Assembly (NCBI GenBank): GCA_029238785.1
Contig: JAQWFN010000091.1
Span: 1-34,103, forward strand
Source of the DNA: Flavobacteriales bacterium
GTDB lineage: Bacteria > Bacteroidota > Bacteroidia > Flavobacteriales_D > Sanyastnellaceae
Reading direction: 5' to 3'
Length of the DNA: 34,103 bases
The number at the start of each line of letters is the position of its first letter. Position 1 is the stretch's first letter. The position numbers and the translations under genes were made by a program. Below the pieces are notes generated by a model. It saw only the letters and a list, made by a program, of their open reading frames with translations. It was not told the origin of the DNA and did no database searches. Shown here piece by piece: positions 15,832 to 24,607 of this stretch.

Positions 15832-16476
15832 GTTAAATTCATTCACAAAAGGATTGCTTTTCATTTCAGAACCAATCGTGGTTTCGTCTCCGTGTCCTGA
15901 AAACACTTCCACATCTTTTGGTAAGCTCTTGTATAAACTTTCAATACTCTCTTTCAAAACTTGTTCGTCTCCACCAGGAAGGTCTGTTCTGCCCACACTT
16001 CCTTGAAACAAAACATCTCCCGAGAACAAACATTGTTCTTTTTCAAAATAGAAAGCCACATGACCCGGGGCATGTCCTGGCACAAAAAGCACTGAGGCTT
16101 CATGTTTACCAATTTGCAAAACCTCTTTTTCCGCAAGCGTGTAGGCTACTTTTGGTGGTGAAGTAAAATTAAGCTGATACATCTGTGCAGCTCTAGCCGC
16201 CATTTCCATCGTTATTTCATCTTTTGGATGACATAGCGGCACCAAACGCGCTTTTTGGAAGAGGTAATCGCAACCAAAAACATGGTCTAAATGGGCGTGT
16301 GTTAACCAGATTGCTTGGCTATTAGAGCCGAATTTTTGAAGCCATTCCCAGACGGCTGATCCTTCTTCCGCATTGTACATTCCGGGGTCGATGATTACCG
16401 CATTCCCCTCGTCGTCTGCAATCCCATATGTATTCTCAGAGAAGGGATTTAAGCTCCATTTTTGTATTGTTAACAT
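15799..16476 (-). CDS. MBL-fold metallo-hydrolase, glyoxalase II-like
   Basis: 225 residues. The metal-binding motif THAHLDHVFG (HxHxDH) lies near residue 60; the further ligands are in VPGHAPGHVAFYF, FSGDVLFQGSVGRTDLPGGD and FSGHGDETTIGSE. This set matches the YcbL/glyoxalase II-like branch of the superfamily, which hydrolyses thioesters such as S-lactoylglutathione or related compounds; the true substrate here is unknown. No signal peptide is present, so it is cytoplasmic. It converges on the sensor kinase gene and overlaps it by 33 bases. A near-consensus promoter lies just upstream. Confidence 0.92.
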   Translation of the reverse strand: MLTIQKWSLNPFSENTYGIADDEGNAVIIDPGMYNAEEGSAVWEWLQKFGSNSQAIWLTHAHLDHVFGCDYLFQKARLVPLCHPKDEITMEMAARAAQMYQLNFTSPPKVAYTLAEKEVLQIGKHEASVLFVPGHAPGHVAFYFEKEQCLFSGDVLFQGSVGRTDLPGGDEQVLKESIESLYKSLPKDVEVFSGHGDETTIGSEMKSNPFVNEFNSGLFQSKSKG

Positions 16477-16498
16477 CGCGCTTTGTTTGTTACTTGAA

Positions 16499-16530
16499 CA
16501 AAGGTGCTATTTTAAAGCTTGTTTTGGCAA
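16499..16530 (-). promoter_or_regulatory. Bacteroidota promoter for the metallo-hydrolase
   Basis: On the minus strand TTG is followed after 21 bases by CACCTTTG, one base off TAnnTTTG. The -7 element ends 22 bases before the start codon at 16476. Confidence 0.55.
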
Positions 16531-16598
16531 GTTAAACCGCACTTTTCCACAAAAAATGCCGTTGTTTTATTTATCTTTCAGATCCCACTTTTGATTGC

Positions 16599-19500
16599 AT
16601 GAAAAGAGTCATCATCCTTTTATTTATCTTACTCCTGCAGGCCATTCCGTCTGCTGTAAGTGCACAGTTTTATACTGGCGCGCAACAAGAGTTCGGTAAA
16701 AACAGGGTGCAGTACCGCGATTTCAATTGGTTATACTACCCCTACAAGCAATTTGAAGTCTACTATTACCAAGGCGGAAAAGACCTTGCGATCTATACCG
16801 TTCAAGCTGCCGATCAGCAATTAAGCGAACTTCAGGAGCTTTTCGATTACAAACTCGATGATCAAATCGAGATTGTTGTTTACAACAAAATGAGTGAGTT
16901 TCGTCAGAGCAATGTGGGCATTACCTCAGAAATTGAATCAAATATTGGCGGATCAACGAGGATTGTTGGTTCAAAGGTTTTCTTGTATTTCTCGGGCGAT
17001 TACCAAAGTTATCAGCAACAACTTCGAGCAGCACTTAGTGAAGTTTTAATAAGTCAAATGATGTTTGGCGGAAATTGGCGTCAAGTCATCAAAAATAATG
17101 CTTTGCTTCAATTACCAGATTGGTACATAAAGGGCTTGATTAAATACGCTGAAGGCGAAGAAAGTCCGGAAACAGCAGCTCGTGTTCAAGACGGAGTGCT
17201 CAATGGTGCTTTTGAAAACTTCAACCGTTTGGAAGGAGACGAGGCAGCTTATGCAGGATATGCTTTATGGAAATATGTAGCTGATGTTTATGGCGAAAAT
17301 GTTTTGCCCAACATCCTCTACATGACCAAAATTAGCCGGAACATTGAAAGCGGATTCCTCTTTGTTCTCGGAACCAGTTTGATGAGCCTCAATAGCGACT
17401 TTCTGAATTACTATGATCGCTATTATACATCAAGTGCTTCAGTTAAGCAGTTTCCGGAACTTCTTCCCCTAACTCCATCGCGAAGCAAAGAAAAAAAACA
17501 AAAGAAACAGCTTGGAGAAATCGCGGTAAAGGCTAAAAAAGACCTCGAATACGACCAATTCAAACTCAGTCCAGATCAAGAGTATGTGGCCTATACCACC
17601 AACGAACTCGGTCAGGTGAAGGTTTGGCTCTACCATATTCCAAGTGGAAAGAAGAAGCGCATTTTCAAACACGGATACCCTCTTGAAAGACTGAACGACA
17701 AAAGCTACCCTGTTTTAGCATGGCATCCTTCAAGTCTAATTTTAAGCTTTGTTTACGAAAAACAAGGGCGGGCTTTTATGGTGAATTACAACCTAGAAGA
17801 GCGAAAGAAAATTGAAAAAGAACTTTTCCGTATCGACAAGGTCATTCACATGGCCTATGCTCCAGATGGAAGGAAAATTGTTTTTTCAGGCGTGAAGGAA
17901 GGTCAGTCAGATTTGTACATGTATCAAACCATTGGAAACAATCAGACACAATTGACCAATGATATTTACGACGACCTCCAGCCTCAGTTTATTCGCAATG
18001 GAAACGCCTTGATTTTTGCTTCAAACCGTTTAGACGACACCTTGAGAACTGATGTTTCACAAGCACCATTCCCTTTGAACAAAGACATTTTTATCATGTC
18101 TTTGTCTCCCGAAAACGATGTACTGGAACGCGTCACTTCTACTGCTGATATCGACGAATACTCCCCTTTTGACTATGATGAGGAGCATTATACCTACCTC
18201 GCCTCGAAGGAAGGTTTCTCGAACCGCTATCTTGCCAAAATTGATAGCGCGATTTCAAGAATTGACACCACCATTCACTATCGCTTTTTCACGGTCAGCA
18301 ATCAAATTAGCGACTTACAGAAAAACCCAATTGCCTATGAGTACCACCCCCGCTCGGCTAGTTATTCTTTGGTGTTTTACGAAAATGGTCACCCAACTTT
18401 CTACCTTGAAGAAAAGCAGAGCAAGCCGAGTATTAATGGAAAAGGCGGTGATGGCGAAGGAATGGACAACTCACTTCCTGAGGGCATTGATGTTTTGACA
18501 CTTCCTCCGAGTAAAATCGAAGATGGTCAGATCGACATTGACGACTACGTTTTCGAGGATGACAGCCGAGACTATACCTACGAAAAACAAAGAATCAGTT
18601 TAGGTGATATTGAAACGCCTGCTGCACAAGATACCGTTAAAGCTCAAGCCTTCGAACTGCCTAAACCTAGAAATTACCGACTCAATTTTGCAACAGACTA
18701 CGTCCTTAGTCAGGTAGACAACCGCTTCAACAGCCAGTTCTACCAGAGAAATACCGGTCCTACAGCTACCTTCCCTGGCATATCTGGTTTGGTACAATTG
18801 GGGATATCAGACTTGTTTGAAGATTATAAGATTGTTGGTGGTTTCAGGATTTCGGCCTCGCTCAACAACTCAGATATTGGTTTGAGTTATGAGGATTTAT
18901 CGAAGCGCATTGACCGTCGTTTCACCATTCAACGCCAAGGAAATAGAATGGTTACTGATGATGGTTTTGGGATTACAGAAATGCAGACCTACAGTGCCGA
19001 ATATCAATACAAGTATCCGTTTACAGAGTTGGCCAGCTTGAGGATTTCTGGTACTTACCGCCTCGACCGCTCGGTGGCCTTAGCTACTGATATTTTCACC
19101 CTTGCCCAAGCAAATCAGCTCGATCATAATGTTGGGGTGAAGGTTCAATATGTTTATGACAACACCATCGGTAAAGGACTCAACCTGTATAATGGAACCC
19201 GTTACAAGATTTGGGGAGAGTACCTTCGAGATCCTTTCAACAGAGGCAGAGATGTGAAAGTTGTTGGTTTGGATTTCCGCCATTATGAGAAAATTCACCG
19301 AAGCATGATTTTGGCGCTTCGTTTGGCCGGACACACTTCTTTTGGACACCGAAACATCATTAGCTATCTCGGTGGAGTGGATAATTGGTTATTTCAGCGA
19401 ATAGATAACGAAACACCTATTCCTACTGGAGAAGACTACTTCTTTCAAGCCTTGGGTAGCCCCGTTAGAGGCTTCTTTGTGAATGCGCGGAATGGAAACA

Positions 19501-19856
19501 GTTTTGGTGTTGCCAATGCTGAAGTGCGTTGGCCTATTTTCGATTACTTCTTGAATGCGCCCATCAAGTCAGACTTCGTTCAAAACTTTCAGGTTCTTGG
19601 ATTTGCTGATGTTGGCACGGCTTGGACCGGCAGTAATCCATATGACGAAGAAAATCAATTTAACCAGGTGATTATAGAACAAAATCCCATTACCATCACC
19701 ATAGACAACAACAGGGAACCAATTATTTGGGGTTATGGATTTGGACTACGCTCTCGGGTATTGGGTTATTTTGTAAGGGCCGATTGGGCATGGGGTGTTG
19801 ACGACAATCGCGTGATGCCTCGGGTATTCCACCTTTCTCTGACTACCGACTTCTAG
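16599..19856 (+). CDS. Outer-membrane protein: peptidase-MA-like pseudoenzyme, TolB-like propeller and Omp85-like barrel
   Basis: 1085 residues with a signal peptide (about 1-22, ending VSAQ). Residues about 30-280 look like a gluzincin/peptidase MA-type domain whose motifs have decayed: the HExxH place reads AALSE (144-148), and the downstream 'W..EG.A.Y' block reads WYIKGLIKY (175-183). Residues about 310-600 carry TolB/PD40 propeller repeats such as APDGRKIVFSGVKEGQSDLYM and PQFIRNGNALIFASNR. An acidic linker (about 610-685) leads to a C-terminal barrel (about 690-1085). The barrel has VRGF at 956-959, the lumen-motif of Omp85 proteins, then VANAEVRWPIF, QVLGFADVGTAWTG and a GYGFGLR...VRADWAWG end closing in F. 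I infer an outer-membrane Omp85-type protein with periplasmic propeller instead of POTRA domains. Databases may call such proteins 'TolB-like'. Confidence 0.82.
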   Translation: MKRVIILLFILLLQAIPSAVSAQFYTGAQQEFGKNRVQYRDFNWLYYPYKQFEVYYYQGGKDLAIYTVQAADQQLSELQELFDYKLDDQIEIVVYNKMSEFRQSNVGITSEIESNIGGSTRIVGSKVFLYFSGDYQSYQQQLRAALSEVLISQMMFGGNWRQVIKNNALLQLPDWYIKGLIKYAEGEESPETAARVQDGVLNGAFENFNRLEGDEAAYAGYALWKYVADVYGENVLPNILYMTKISRNIESGFLFVLGTSLMSLNSDFLNYYDRYYTSSASVKQFPELLPLTPSRSKEKKQKKQLGEIAVKAKKDLEYDQFKLSPDQEYVAYTTNELGQVKVWLYHIPSGKKKRIFKHGYPLERLNDKSYPVLAWHPSSLILSFVYEKQGRAFMVNYNLEERKKIEKELFRIDKVIHMAYAPDGRKIVFSGVKEGQSDLYMYQTIGNNQTQLTNDIYDDLQPQFIRNGNALIFASNRLDDTLRTDVSQAPFPLNKDIFIMSLSPENDVLERVTSTADIDEYSPFDYDEEHYTYLASKEGFSNRYLAKIDSAISRIDTTIHYRFFTVSNQISDLQKNPIAYEYHPRSASYSLVFYENGHPTFYLEEKQSKPSINGKGGDGEGMDNSLPEGIDVLTLPPSKIEDGQIDIDDYVFEDDSRDYTYEKQRISLGDIETPAAQDTVKAQAFELPKPRNYRLNFATDYVLSQVDNRFNSQFYQRNTGPTATFPGISGLVQLGISDLFEDYKIVGGFRISASLNNSDIGLSYEDLSKRIDRRFTIQRQGNRMVTDDGFGITEMQTYSAEYQYKYPFTELASLRISGTYRLDRSVALATDIFTLAQANQLDHNVGVKVQYVYDNTIGKGLNLYNGTRYKIWGEYLRDPFNRGRDVKVVGLDFRHYEKIHRSMILALRLAGHTSFGHRNIISYLGGVDNWLFQRIDNETPIPTGEDYFFQALGSPVRGFFVNARNGNSFGVANAEVRWPIFDYFLNAPIKSDFVQNFQVLGFADVGTAWTGSNPYDEENQFNQVIIEQNPITITIDNNREPIIWGYGFGLRSRVLGYFVRADWAWGVDDNRVMPRVFHLSLTTDF

Positions 19857-19867
19857 TTGGATTAAAT

Positions 19868-19875
19868 TACCTTTG
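19868..19875 (+). promoter_or_regulatory. -7 promoter element ahead of the TauE-like gene
   Basis: TACCTTTG exactly matches TAnnTTTG and lies 11 bases before the ATG at 19887, so the transcript would have a very short leader. No good TTG element is seen about 19 bases upstream, within the end of the previous gene. Confidence 0.5.
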
Positions 19876-19886
19876 AAAAAAAACAC

Positions 19887-20285
19887 ATGGAAATTGGTAC
19901 AGTAATGATTCTTGTTGCCATCGGTCTTATGGCCGGAATGGTCAGTGGATTTATTGGTATTGGTGGAGGAGTAATTGTGGTTCCAGCTTTGGTATATTTT
20001 CTTGGAATGACCCAGTTTGAAGCTCAAGGAACCAGCCTTGCAATGATGATTCCCCCAATTGGTATTTTGGGTGTGATGAACTATTACAAAGGAGGCCACA
20101 TCAATGTGAATTTTGCCATTGTGATTGCCATTACCTTCGTCATTGGAGGGTATTTAGGTTCAAAACTCGCATTAAAACTGCCTCCTGTTAAGGTGAAATT
20201 TATTTTCGGATTGATCATGTTGTATGTGTCGGTTCGACTTCTTTGGACATCGGGAATCAAACTATTTGCTGGAAATGGATCTTAA
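19887..20285 (+). CDS. Half-size TauE/SafE-family (TSUP) permease
   Basis: 132 residues with about four hydrophobic segments. The N-terminal GLMAGMVSGFIGIGGGVIVVPALVYFLG is the signature repeat of the sulfite exporter TauE/SafE family, and GTSLAMMIPPIGILGVMNYYKGGHI follows it. Usual members have about 250 residues and two such halves; this one has only the first kind, with an intact stop codon and no frameshift remnant after it, so it is probably a natural half-size form working as a dimer. The family moves sulfite, sulfonates or other small anions across the inner membrane; the substrate here is unknown. The gene overlaps the following amidohydrolase gene by 11 bases, suggesting coupled translation. 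Confidence 0.88.
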   Translation: MEIGTVMILVAIGLMAGMVSGFIGIGGGVIVVPALVYFLGMTQFEAQGTSLAMMIPPIGILGVMNYYKGGHINVNFAIVIAITFVIGGYLGSKLALKLPPVKVKFIFGLIMLYVSVRLLWTSGIKLFAGNGS

Positions 20286-21456
20286 AGAACGCGTTAAGCA
20301 ACTCGCCCAAGAACACTTTGCTCAAACAAAGGCTTGGCGGCAACATTTGCATGCTCATCCTGAATTGAGTTTTGAAGAGGAGAAAACAGCGCAGTTTATT
20401 GCTGAACAGCTTGGGTTGATGGGTATACCGTTCAAAGCTGGTATTGCAGGAACAGGCATCGTGGCCTTGATTGAAGGGAATGATCCAAGTTCATCCATGA
20501 CCGCTTTGCGCGCTGATATTGATGCTTTGCCCATCCAAGAGTTGAATGAGGTGGCTTACAAATCTACCGTAGACGGTCGCATGCATGCTTGTGGCCACGA
20601 TGTACACACCTCCAGTTTACTTGGTGCCGCTAAGATTTTGAACGATTTAAAATCTGAAATCAAGGGGAGTATTCGTTTAATTTTTCAACCGGGCGAAGAA
20701 AAATTACCCGGAGGTGCTTCGCTCTTGATCAAAGAAGGTGTACTCAAAAACCCCGTTCCGAAGAAAATTTTAGGTCAGCACGTTTTTCCAGAATTACCTG
20801 CAGGCAAGGTGGGTTTCAAATCGGGGATCTACATGGCGAGTGCTGACGAAATTTACATCACCATAAAAGGAAAAGGAGGGCATGCCGCCATGCCTCATAA
20901 AAATATCGACCCCATTCTAACAGCAGCGCGGGTGATTTGTGGTTTACAAGAACTTGTAAGTAGGAAAAGCAATCCTGCTATGCCTACGGTGCTCAGTTTT
21001 GGAGCGATTAACGGTGGTTTTGCTACTAATGTCACCCCAGAAGAAGTTCAACTGCTTGGAACTTTCAGAACCTTTGATGAAACATGGCGTTTTGAGGCCC
21101 ATGAGTTCATTAAAAACTTTGTTGAAGCCACGTGTGCCGCCGTTGGCGCATCAGCCCTTGTAGACATCCGTGTGGGTTATCCTTGCCTGTATAACCATGA
21201 AGAAACCACTGAGCTAAAGAAAGCACAAGCCATTGAATTCTTGGGTGAGGAGAATGTGATTGATTTGGACATTCGAATGACCGCTGAAGACTTCGCTTAT
21301 TACACCCACGAAGTACCCGGTTGTTTTTACCGACTTGGAACAGCCGCTCCTGATGGAAGCAAATCCGCTCCTGTTCACAATCCACATTTCGACATTGATG
21401 AGCGCGCCTTAGAAACCAGTATTGGTCTTATGGCATGGCTGGCGCTCAAAGCTTAG
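20275..21456 (+). CDS. M20-family amidohydrolase (N-acyl-amino acid / hippurate hydrolase-like)
   Basis: 393 residues from the ATG at 20275, inside the end of the TauE-like gene. The metal and catalytic residues of the M20D subfamily are visible: C106 and H108 in HACGHDVH with H111, E141-E142 in FQPGEE, a His in GQHVFPELPAGKVG, and the final His near VHNPHFDIDE. The dimerisation (lid) domain is about 185-295. It should hydrolyse an N-acyl amino acid or similar amide in the cytoplasm. There is no signal peptide. Coupling to a small TSUP permease suggests uptake or export of the substrate or product, but that is inference. It ends seven bases from the convergent sterol-desaturase-family gene. 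Confidence 0.92.
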   Translation: MDLKERVKQLAQEHFAQTKAWRQHLHAHPELSFEEEKTAQFIAEQLGLMGIPFKAGIAGTGIVALIEGNDPSSSMTALRADIDALPIQELNEVAYKSTVDGRMHACGHDVHTSSLLGAAKILNDLKSEIKGSIRLIFQPGEEKLPGGASLLIKEGVLKNPVPKKILGQHVFPELPAGKVGFKSGIYMASADEIYITIKGKGGHAAMPHKNIDPILTAARVICGLQELVSRKSNPAMPTVLSFGAINGGFATNVTPEEVQLLGTFRTFDETWRFEAHEFIKNFVEATCAAVGASALVDIRVGYPCLYNHEETTELKKAQAIEFLGEENVIDLDIRMTAEDFAYYTHEVPGCFYRLGTAAPDGSKSAPVHNPHFDIDERALETSIGLMAWLALKA

Positions 21457-21463
21457 TTTTAAA

Positions 21464-22330
21464 TTAAGCCTTTGGTTTTCTGAATCCATAAACCAATTGG
21501 GCGAGGAATCCGCTTGGCATATTTTCCACGCCAGGATACCCTAGGCGAATGTGTGCATCGTCTTTTGGAATTGAAGCTGTACCGAAGATATAGTCCCAAA
21601 GGCTCAAAGAAATGCCGTAGTTCAAACCGTATTTGATTCCTTCAGGCAATTCGTAAACGTGGTGCCAAAGGTGCATAACAGGGTTATTGAAAATGTACTT
21701 AAATGGACCCCAAGTAATGTGCACGTTCGCATGGTTGAGGTGACCAATGGTGATGGCGATAAAGTGCACAACAAAGACTTGTTCTGGCCGAAAACCACCA
21801 AGTAACATGAACCCAATTGTTTTGAGTGGCTTGTAGAGGATGTTCTCCATCCAGTGGTAGCGAAGGTGAGCCGCAAAGCCCATCTCTTCAACAGAGTGAT
21901 GCACTTGATGGAATCTCCAAAAGAATTCAAAGCGGTGCAATGCCACGTGAGTGAGCCATTGAACGAAATCCAAAAGAATAAAGAAAACAATCAATTGAAG
22001 TGGTACACTCCAAGCGCTGATGTTAAAAAGTGCAATGGATTCAACAGTAATTCCATAGTTGCCTAAGCCCATTTCAATAAGTTTATAAAAACCCGAAATG
22101 GCGGCTGAGAAGAGGAAAAAGTTGAAGAACATGTAGAAGCCATCTAGGAAGAAGTCTTTTCTAAAAACACGTTGTTCCTTTCTCCAAGGAAAGATCATTT
22201 CAAGTGCCCATACAAAGAGGGAAATGATAATTAAACCCCAGAAATAGTTTTGGAACCATGGCACATCGAAGAGAATCATTTTCCCCGTCCAATTCAAACC
22301 ATCCAAAAAAGATTGCCATATCAAATTCAT
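21464..22330 (-). CDS. Sterol desaturase / fatty acid hydroxylase family membrane protein
   Basis: 288 residues with four or more hydrophobic segments. The eight-histidine di-iron motifs of the family are present: HVALH (HX3H), HQVHH (HX2HH), and NHANVH with MHLWHH in the C-terminal half. The family inserts oxygen into or desaturates lipids at the membrane (sterols, fatty acids, carotenoids, ether lipids). Nothing in the neighbourhood fixes the substrate; bacteria of this group use such proteins for several lipids. The start ATG at 22330 precedes the first hydrophobic segment. It lies 81 bases beyond the end of recQ on the same strand and may share its transcript, though I find no clear promoter or terminator in the gap. 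Confidence 0.9.
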   Translation of the reverse strand: MNLIWQSFLDGLNWTGKMILFDVPWFQNYFWGLIIISLFVWALEMIFPWRKEQRVFRKDFFLDGFYMFFNFFLFSAAISGFYKLIEMGLGNYGITVESIALFNISAWSVPLQLIVFFILLDFVQWLTHVALHRFEFFWRFHQVHHSVEEMGFAAHLRYHWMENILYKPLKTIGFMLLGGFRPEQVFVVHFIAITIGHLNHANVHITWGPFKYIFNNPVMHLWHHVYELPEGIKYGLNYGISLSLWDYIFGTASIPKDDAHIRLGYPGVENMPSGFLAQLVYGFRKPKA

Positions 22331-22411
22331 ACCAAAAGTGTTAGAAATACGAAGTTATGCAAGGAAGAAGAGTACTTAAGTAACAAAGGTCACAAAGCCC
22401 CTTTTTTGCCC

Positions 22412-24607
22412 TTAATTGCCTACTTCGCTGATGAATTTCAAACGCATCAATCTGAGCTCTTCTTCGGTAAAATCGCCGTCAAATTCTTCAACAGCGTCTT
22501 CAATACTATCTGATTCAGCCTCCATGAAGTAGCCGTAGATATCTTCTTGAGAGTCTTCATCGAGAATGTCATCGATATAATAGTCGATATTGATTTTTGT
22601 ACCTGAGGCAACAATGGTTTCGATTTGTTCGATGATGTCTTCCGTCTTTTTACCAAGTGCTTCAGCAATATCTTCAAGAGGGAGTTTTCTATCGATATTT
22701 TGGATGATGCTTACTTTGCTGCCCGACTTATTGACCATGGATTTCACCAACATGTCTTGAGCACGTTCGATGTTATTTTCGTCGACATACTTCTTAATCA
22801 CCGCAATAAATTCAGCACCAAATTTCATGGCTTTTCCTCTACCTACTCCGCCAATCATGGTGAGCTCATCTATTGTAATGGGATAGTTCACCGCCATTTC
22901 TTCTAGTGAAGGGTCTTGGAAAATAACAAAGGGAGGTAATGACCTTTCGTTGGCTACTTTTTTTCTCAAGTCTTTAAGCACAGAAAAGAGCACCGGATCA
23001 GCCGCTCCACCGCTAGGTGTTTTATTTACTGATACTGCATCATCTGTATCGATGTCAAAGTCAACTTCTTTAATGAGCTGAAACGAGGTTGGTGTTTCAA
23101 TGAACTGCTTTCCTTCAGGAGTGATTTTCAAAAGGCCATAAGATTCAACATCTTTTCTTAGCAGGCCATGAACAACGCACTGCCTAACAACAGCATGCCA
23201 AAACTTTTCTCCGTGTTCACCGCCTTGATCCCAGAAGTGGCTTTTTTCGCCTTTGTAGGTATCAACTTCGGCACTAGAAATTCCACAAAGCACATTCACG
23301 ATGTACTTGGCTTTATGCATTTCTTTTTGTTCTTTGACTAATTTAAGAAGGCGATGGACTTCTTCTTTTCCTTCGAAACGTTCTTTGGGATGTCGGGTAT
23401 TATCATCCATTTCAGCTCCTGGTCCGTTTACCTCATCAAACTCTTCACCGAAGTAATGGAGGATAAACTTTCTTCGCGACATTGATGTTTCTGCGTAGGC
23501 CATCACCTCTTGCAGGAGTTGCATTCCTACTTCTTGTTCTGCTATTGGTTTTCCTTGGAGGAATTTCTCCAACTTCTCAATGTCTTTATAGCTGTAGAAA
23601 GTGATGCAATGCCCTTCTCCTCCATCTCTTCCTGCTCTTCCTGTTTCTTGGTAGTAGCTTTCGAGTGATTTTGGCATATCGTAGTGAATAACGAAGCGCA
23701 CATCTGGCTTATCGATTCCCATTCCGAAGGCAATTGTAGCCACAATCACATCAACATCTTGCATTAGAAATTGATCTTGAATTCTTGAGCGCACATTTCC
23801 ATCCATGCCTGCGTGGTAGGCCAGGGCTTTGATTCCATTCACTTGCAATGAACCCGCTAATTCTTCAACTCGCTTTCTGCTCAAGCAGTAAATAATTCCA
23901 GATTTCCCTTCGTTCTTCTTAATGTGTTGAACGATTTGTCTGAGGACATCTTTCTTTGGACGTACTTCGTAATAGAGGTTTGGACGGTTGAATGAAGATT
24001 TAAAGAGCTTTGCATTAGACATCCCGAGGTTTTTCTGGATGTCTTGTTGCACTTTTGGAGTTGCCGTAGCTGTTAGTGCAATGATGGGTACATCAGCAAT
24101 TTCGTCAACAATGCTTTTTATTCTTCGGTATTCTGGTCTGAAATCATGCCCCCATTCAGAAATACAATGCGCTTCATCGATGGCTACAAAAGAGATGGTC
24201 ACCGCGCGGAGGAATTCAACATTTTCTGTTTTGGTAAGCGACTCCGGAGCAACGTACAAAAGTTTAGTCACGCCTGATTTCACATCGCTCAGCACCTTTT
24301 GAGTTTCTCCTTTATTCAAAGAAGAATTCAAGAAATGCGCTACTCCGTCATCTTCACTAAAACCTCGAATTGCATCCACTTGATTTTTCATCAGGGCGAT
24401 GAGGGGAGACACCACAATGGCCACACCTTCACTCATCAATGCAGGTAATTGATAACACATAGATTTACCACCACCTGTAGGCATGATCACAAAGGTGTCA
24501 TTGCCTTCCAATAAACTTTTGATGACTTCTTCTTGTTCACCTTTAAAGCTATCGAATCCGAAGTACTTCTTCAATGCCTCTTTCGGCATGAGCTCGGTTG
24601 TCGTCAT
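22412..24607 (-). CDS. recQ: ATP-dependent DNA helicase RecQ, zinc-ligand cysteines absent
   Basis: 731 residues from the ATG at 24607 (MTTTELMPKEALKKYFGFDSF); a longer reading has no conserved extension. The helicase core has Walker A (MPTGGGKSMCYQLP), DEAH in AIDEAHCISEWGHDFRPEYR, TATAT (motif III) and YYQETGRAGRDGG (motif VI). The RecQ-C-terminal zinc subdomain should follow with four cysteines, but the region from S377 (SRRKFILHYFGEEF) to N403 (GPGAEMDDN) contains none. A winged-helix part (about 465-545) and an HRDC domain (about 585-650) are present, then an acidic tail extension to 731. The enzyme unwinds DNA from 3' to 5' in repair and recombination. It is divergent from kdsD over a very short shared promoter region. 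Confidence 0.95.
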   Translation of the reverse strand: MTTTELMPKEALKKYFGFDSFKGEQEEVIKSLLEGNDTFVIMPTGGGKSMCYQLPALMSEGVAIVVSPLIALMKNQVDAIRGFSEDDGVAHFLNSSLNKGETQKVLSDVKSGVTKLLYVAPESLTKTENVEFLRAVTISFVAIDEAHCISEWGHDFRPEYRRIKSIVDEIADVPIIALTATATPKVQQDIQKNLGMSNAKLFKSSFNRPNLYYEVRPKKDVLRQIVQHIKKNEGKSGIIYCLSRKRVEELAGSLQVNGIKALAYHAGMDGNVRSRIQDQFLMQDVDVIVATIAFGMGIDKPDVRFVIHYDMPKSLESYYQETGRAGRDGGEGHCITFYSYKDIEKLEKFLQGKPIAEQEVGMQLLQEVMAYAETSMSRRKFILHYFGEEFDEVNGPGAEMDDNTRHPKERFEGKEEVHRLLKLVKEQKEMHKAKYIVNVLCGISSAEVDTYKGEKSHFWDQGGEHGEKFWHAVVRQCVVHGLLRKDVESYGLLKITPEGKQFIETPTSFQLIKEVDFDIDTDDAVSVNKTPSGGAADPVLFSVLKDLRKKVANERSLPPFVIFQDPSLEEMAVNYPITIDELTMIGGVGRGKAMKFGAEFIAVIKKYVDENNIERAQDMLVKSMVNKSGSKVSIIQNIDRKLPLEDIAEALGKKTEDIIEQIETIVASGTKINIDYYIDDILDEDSQEDIYGYFMEAESDSIEDAVEEFDGDFTEEELRLMRLKFISEVGN

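Noticed and set aside
19887-20285. TauE-like gene as a frameshifted full-length permease
   Set aside because: The downstream sequence encodes an M20 enzyme from its first residues, so no second permease half is present; this is a complete short gene.
21450-21470. Possible hairpin GCTTA/TAAGC between the M20 and sterol-desaturase-family genes
   Set aside because: Only about five base pairs, weak composition and no T-tract; not strong enough to call a terminator.
22370-22382. Palindrome TACTTAAGTA between recQ and the sterol-desaturase-family gene
   Set aside because: An AT-rich ten-base palindrome is expected by chance in this composition, and it is not placed like a promoter or terminator element.
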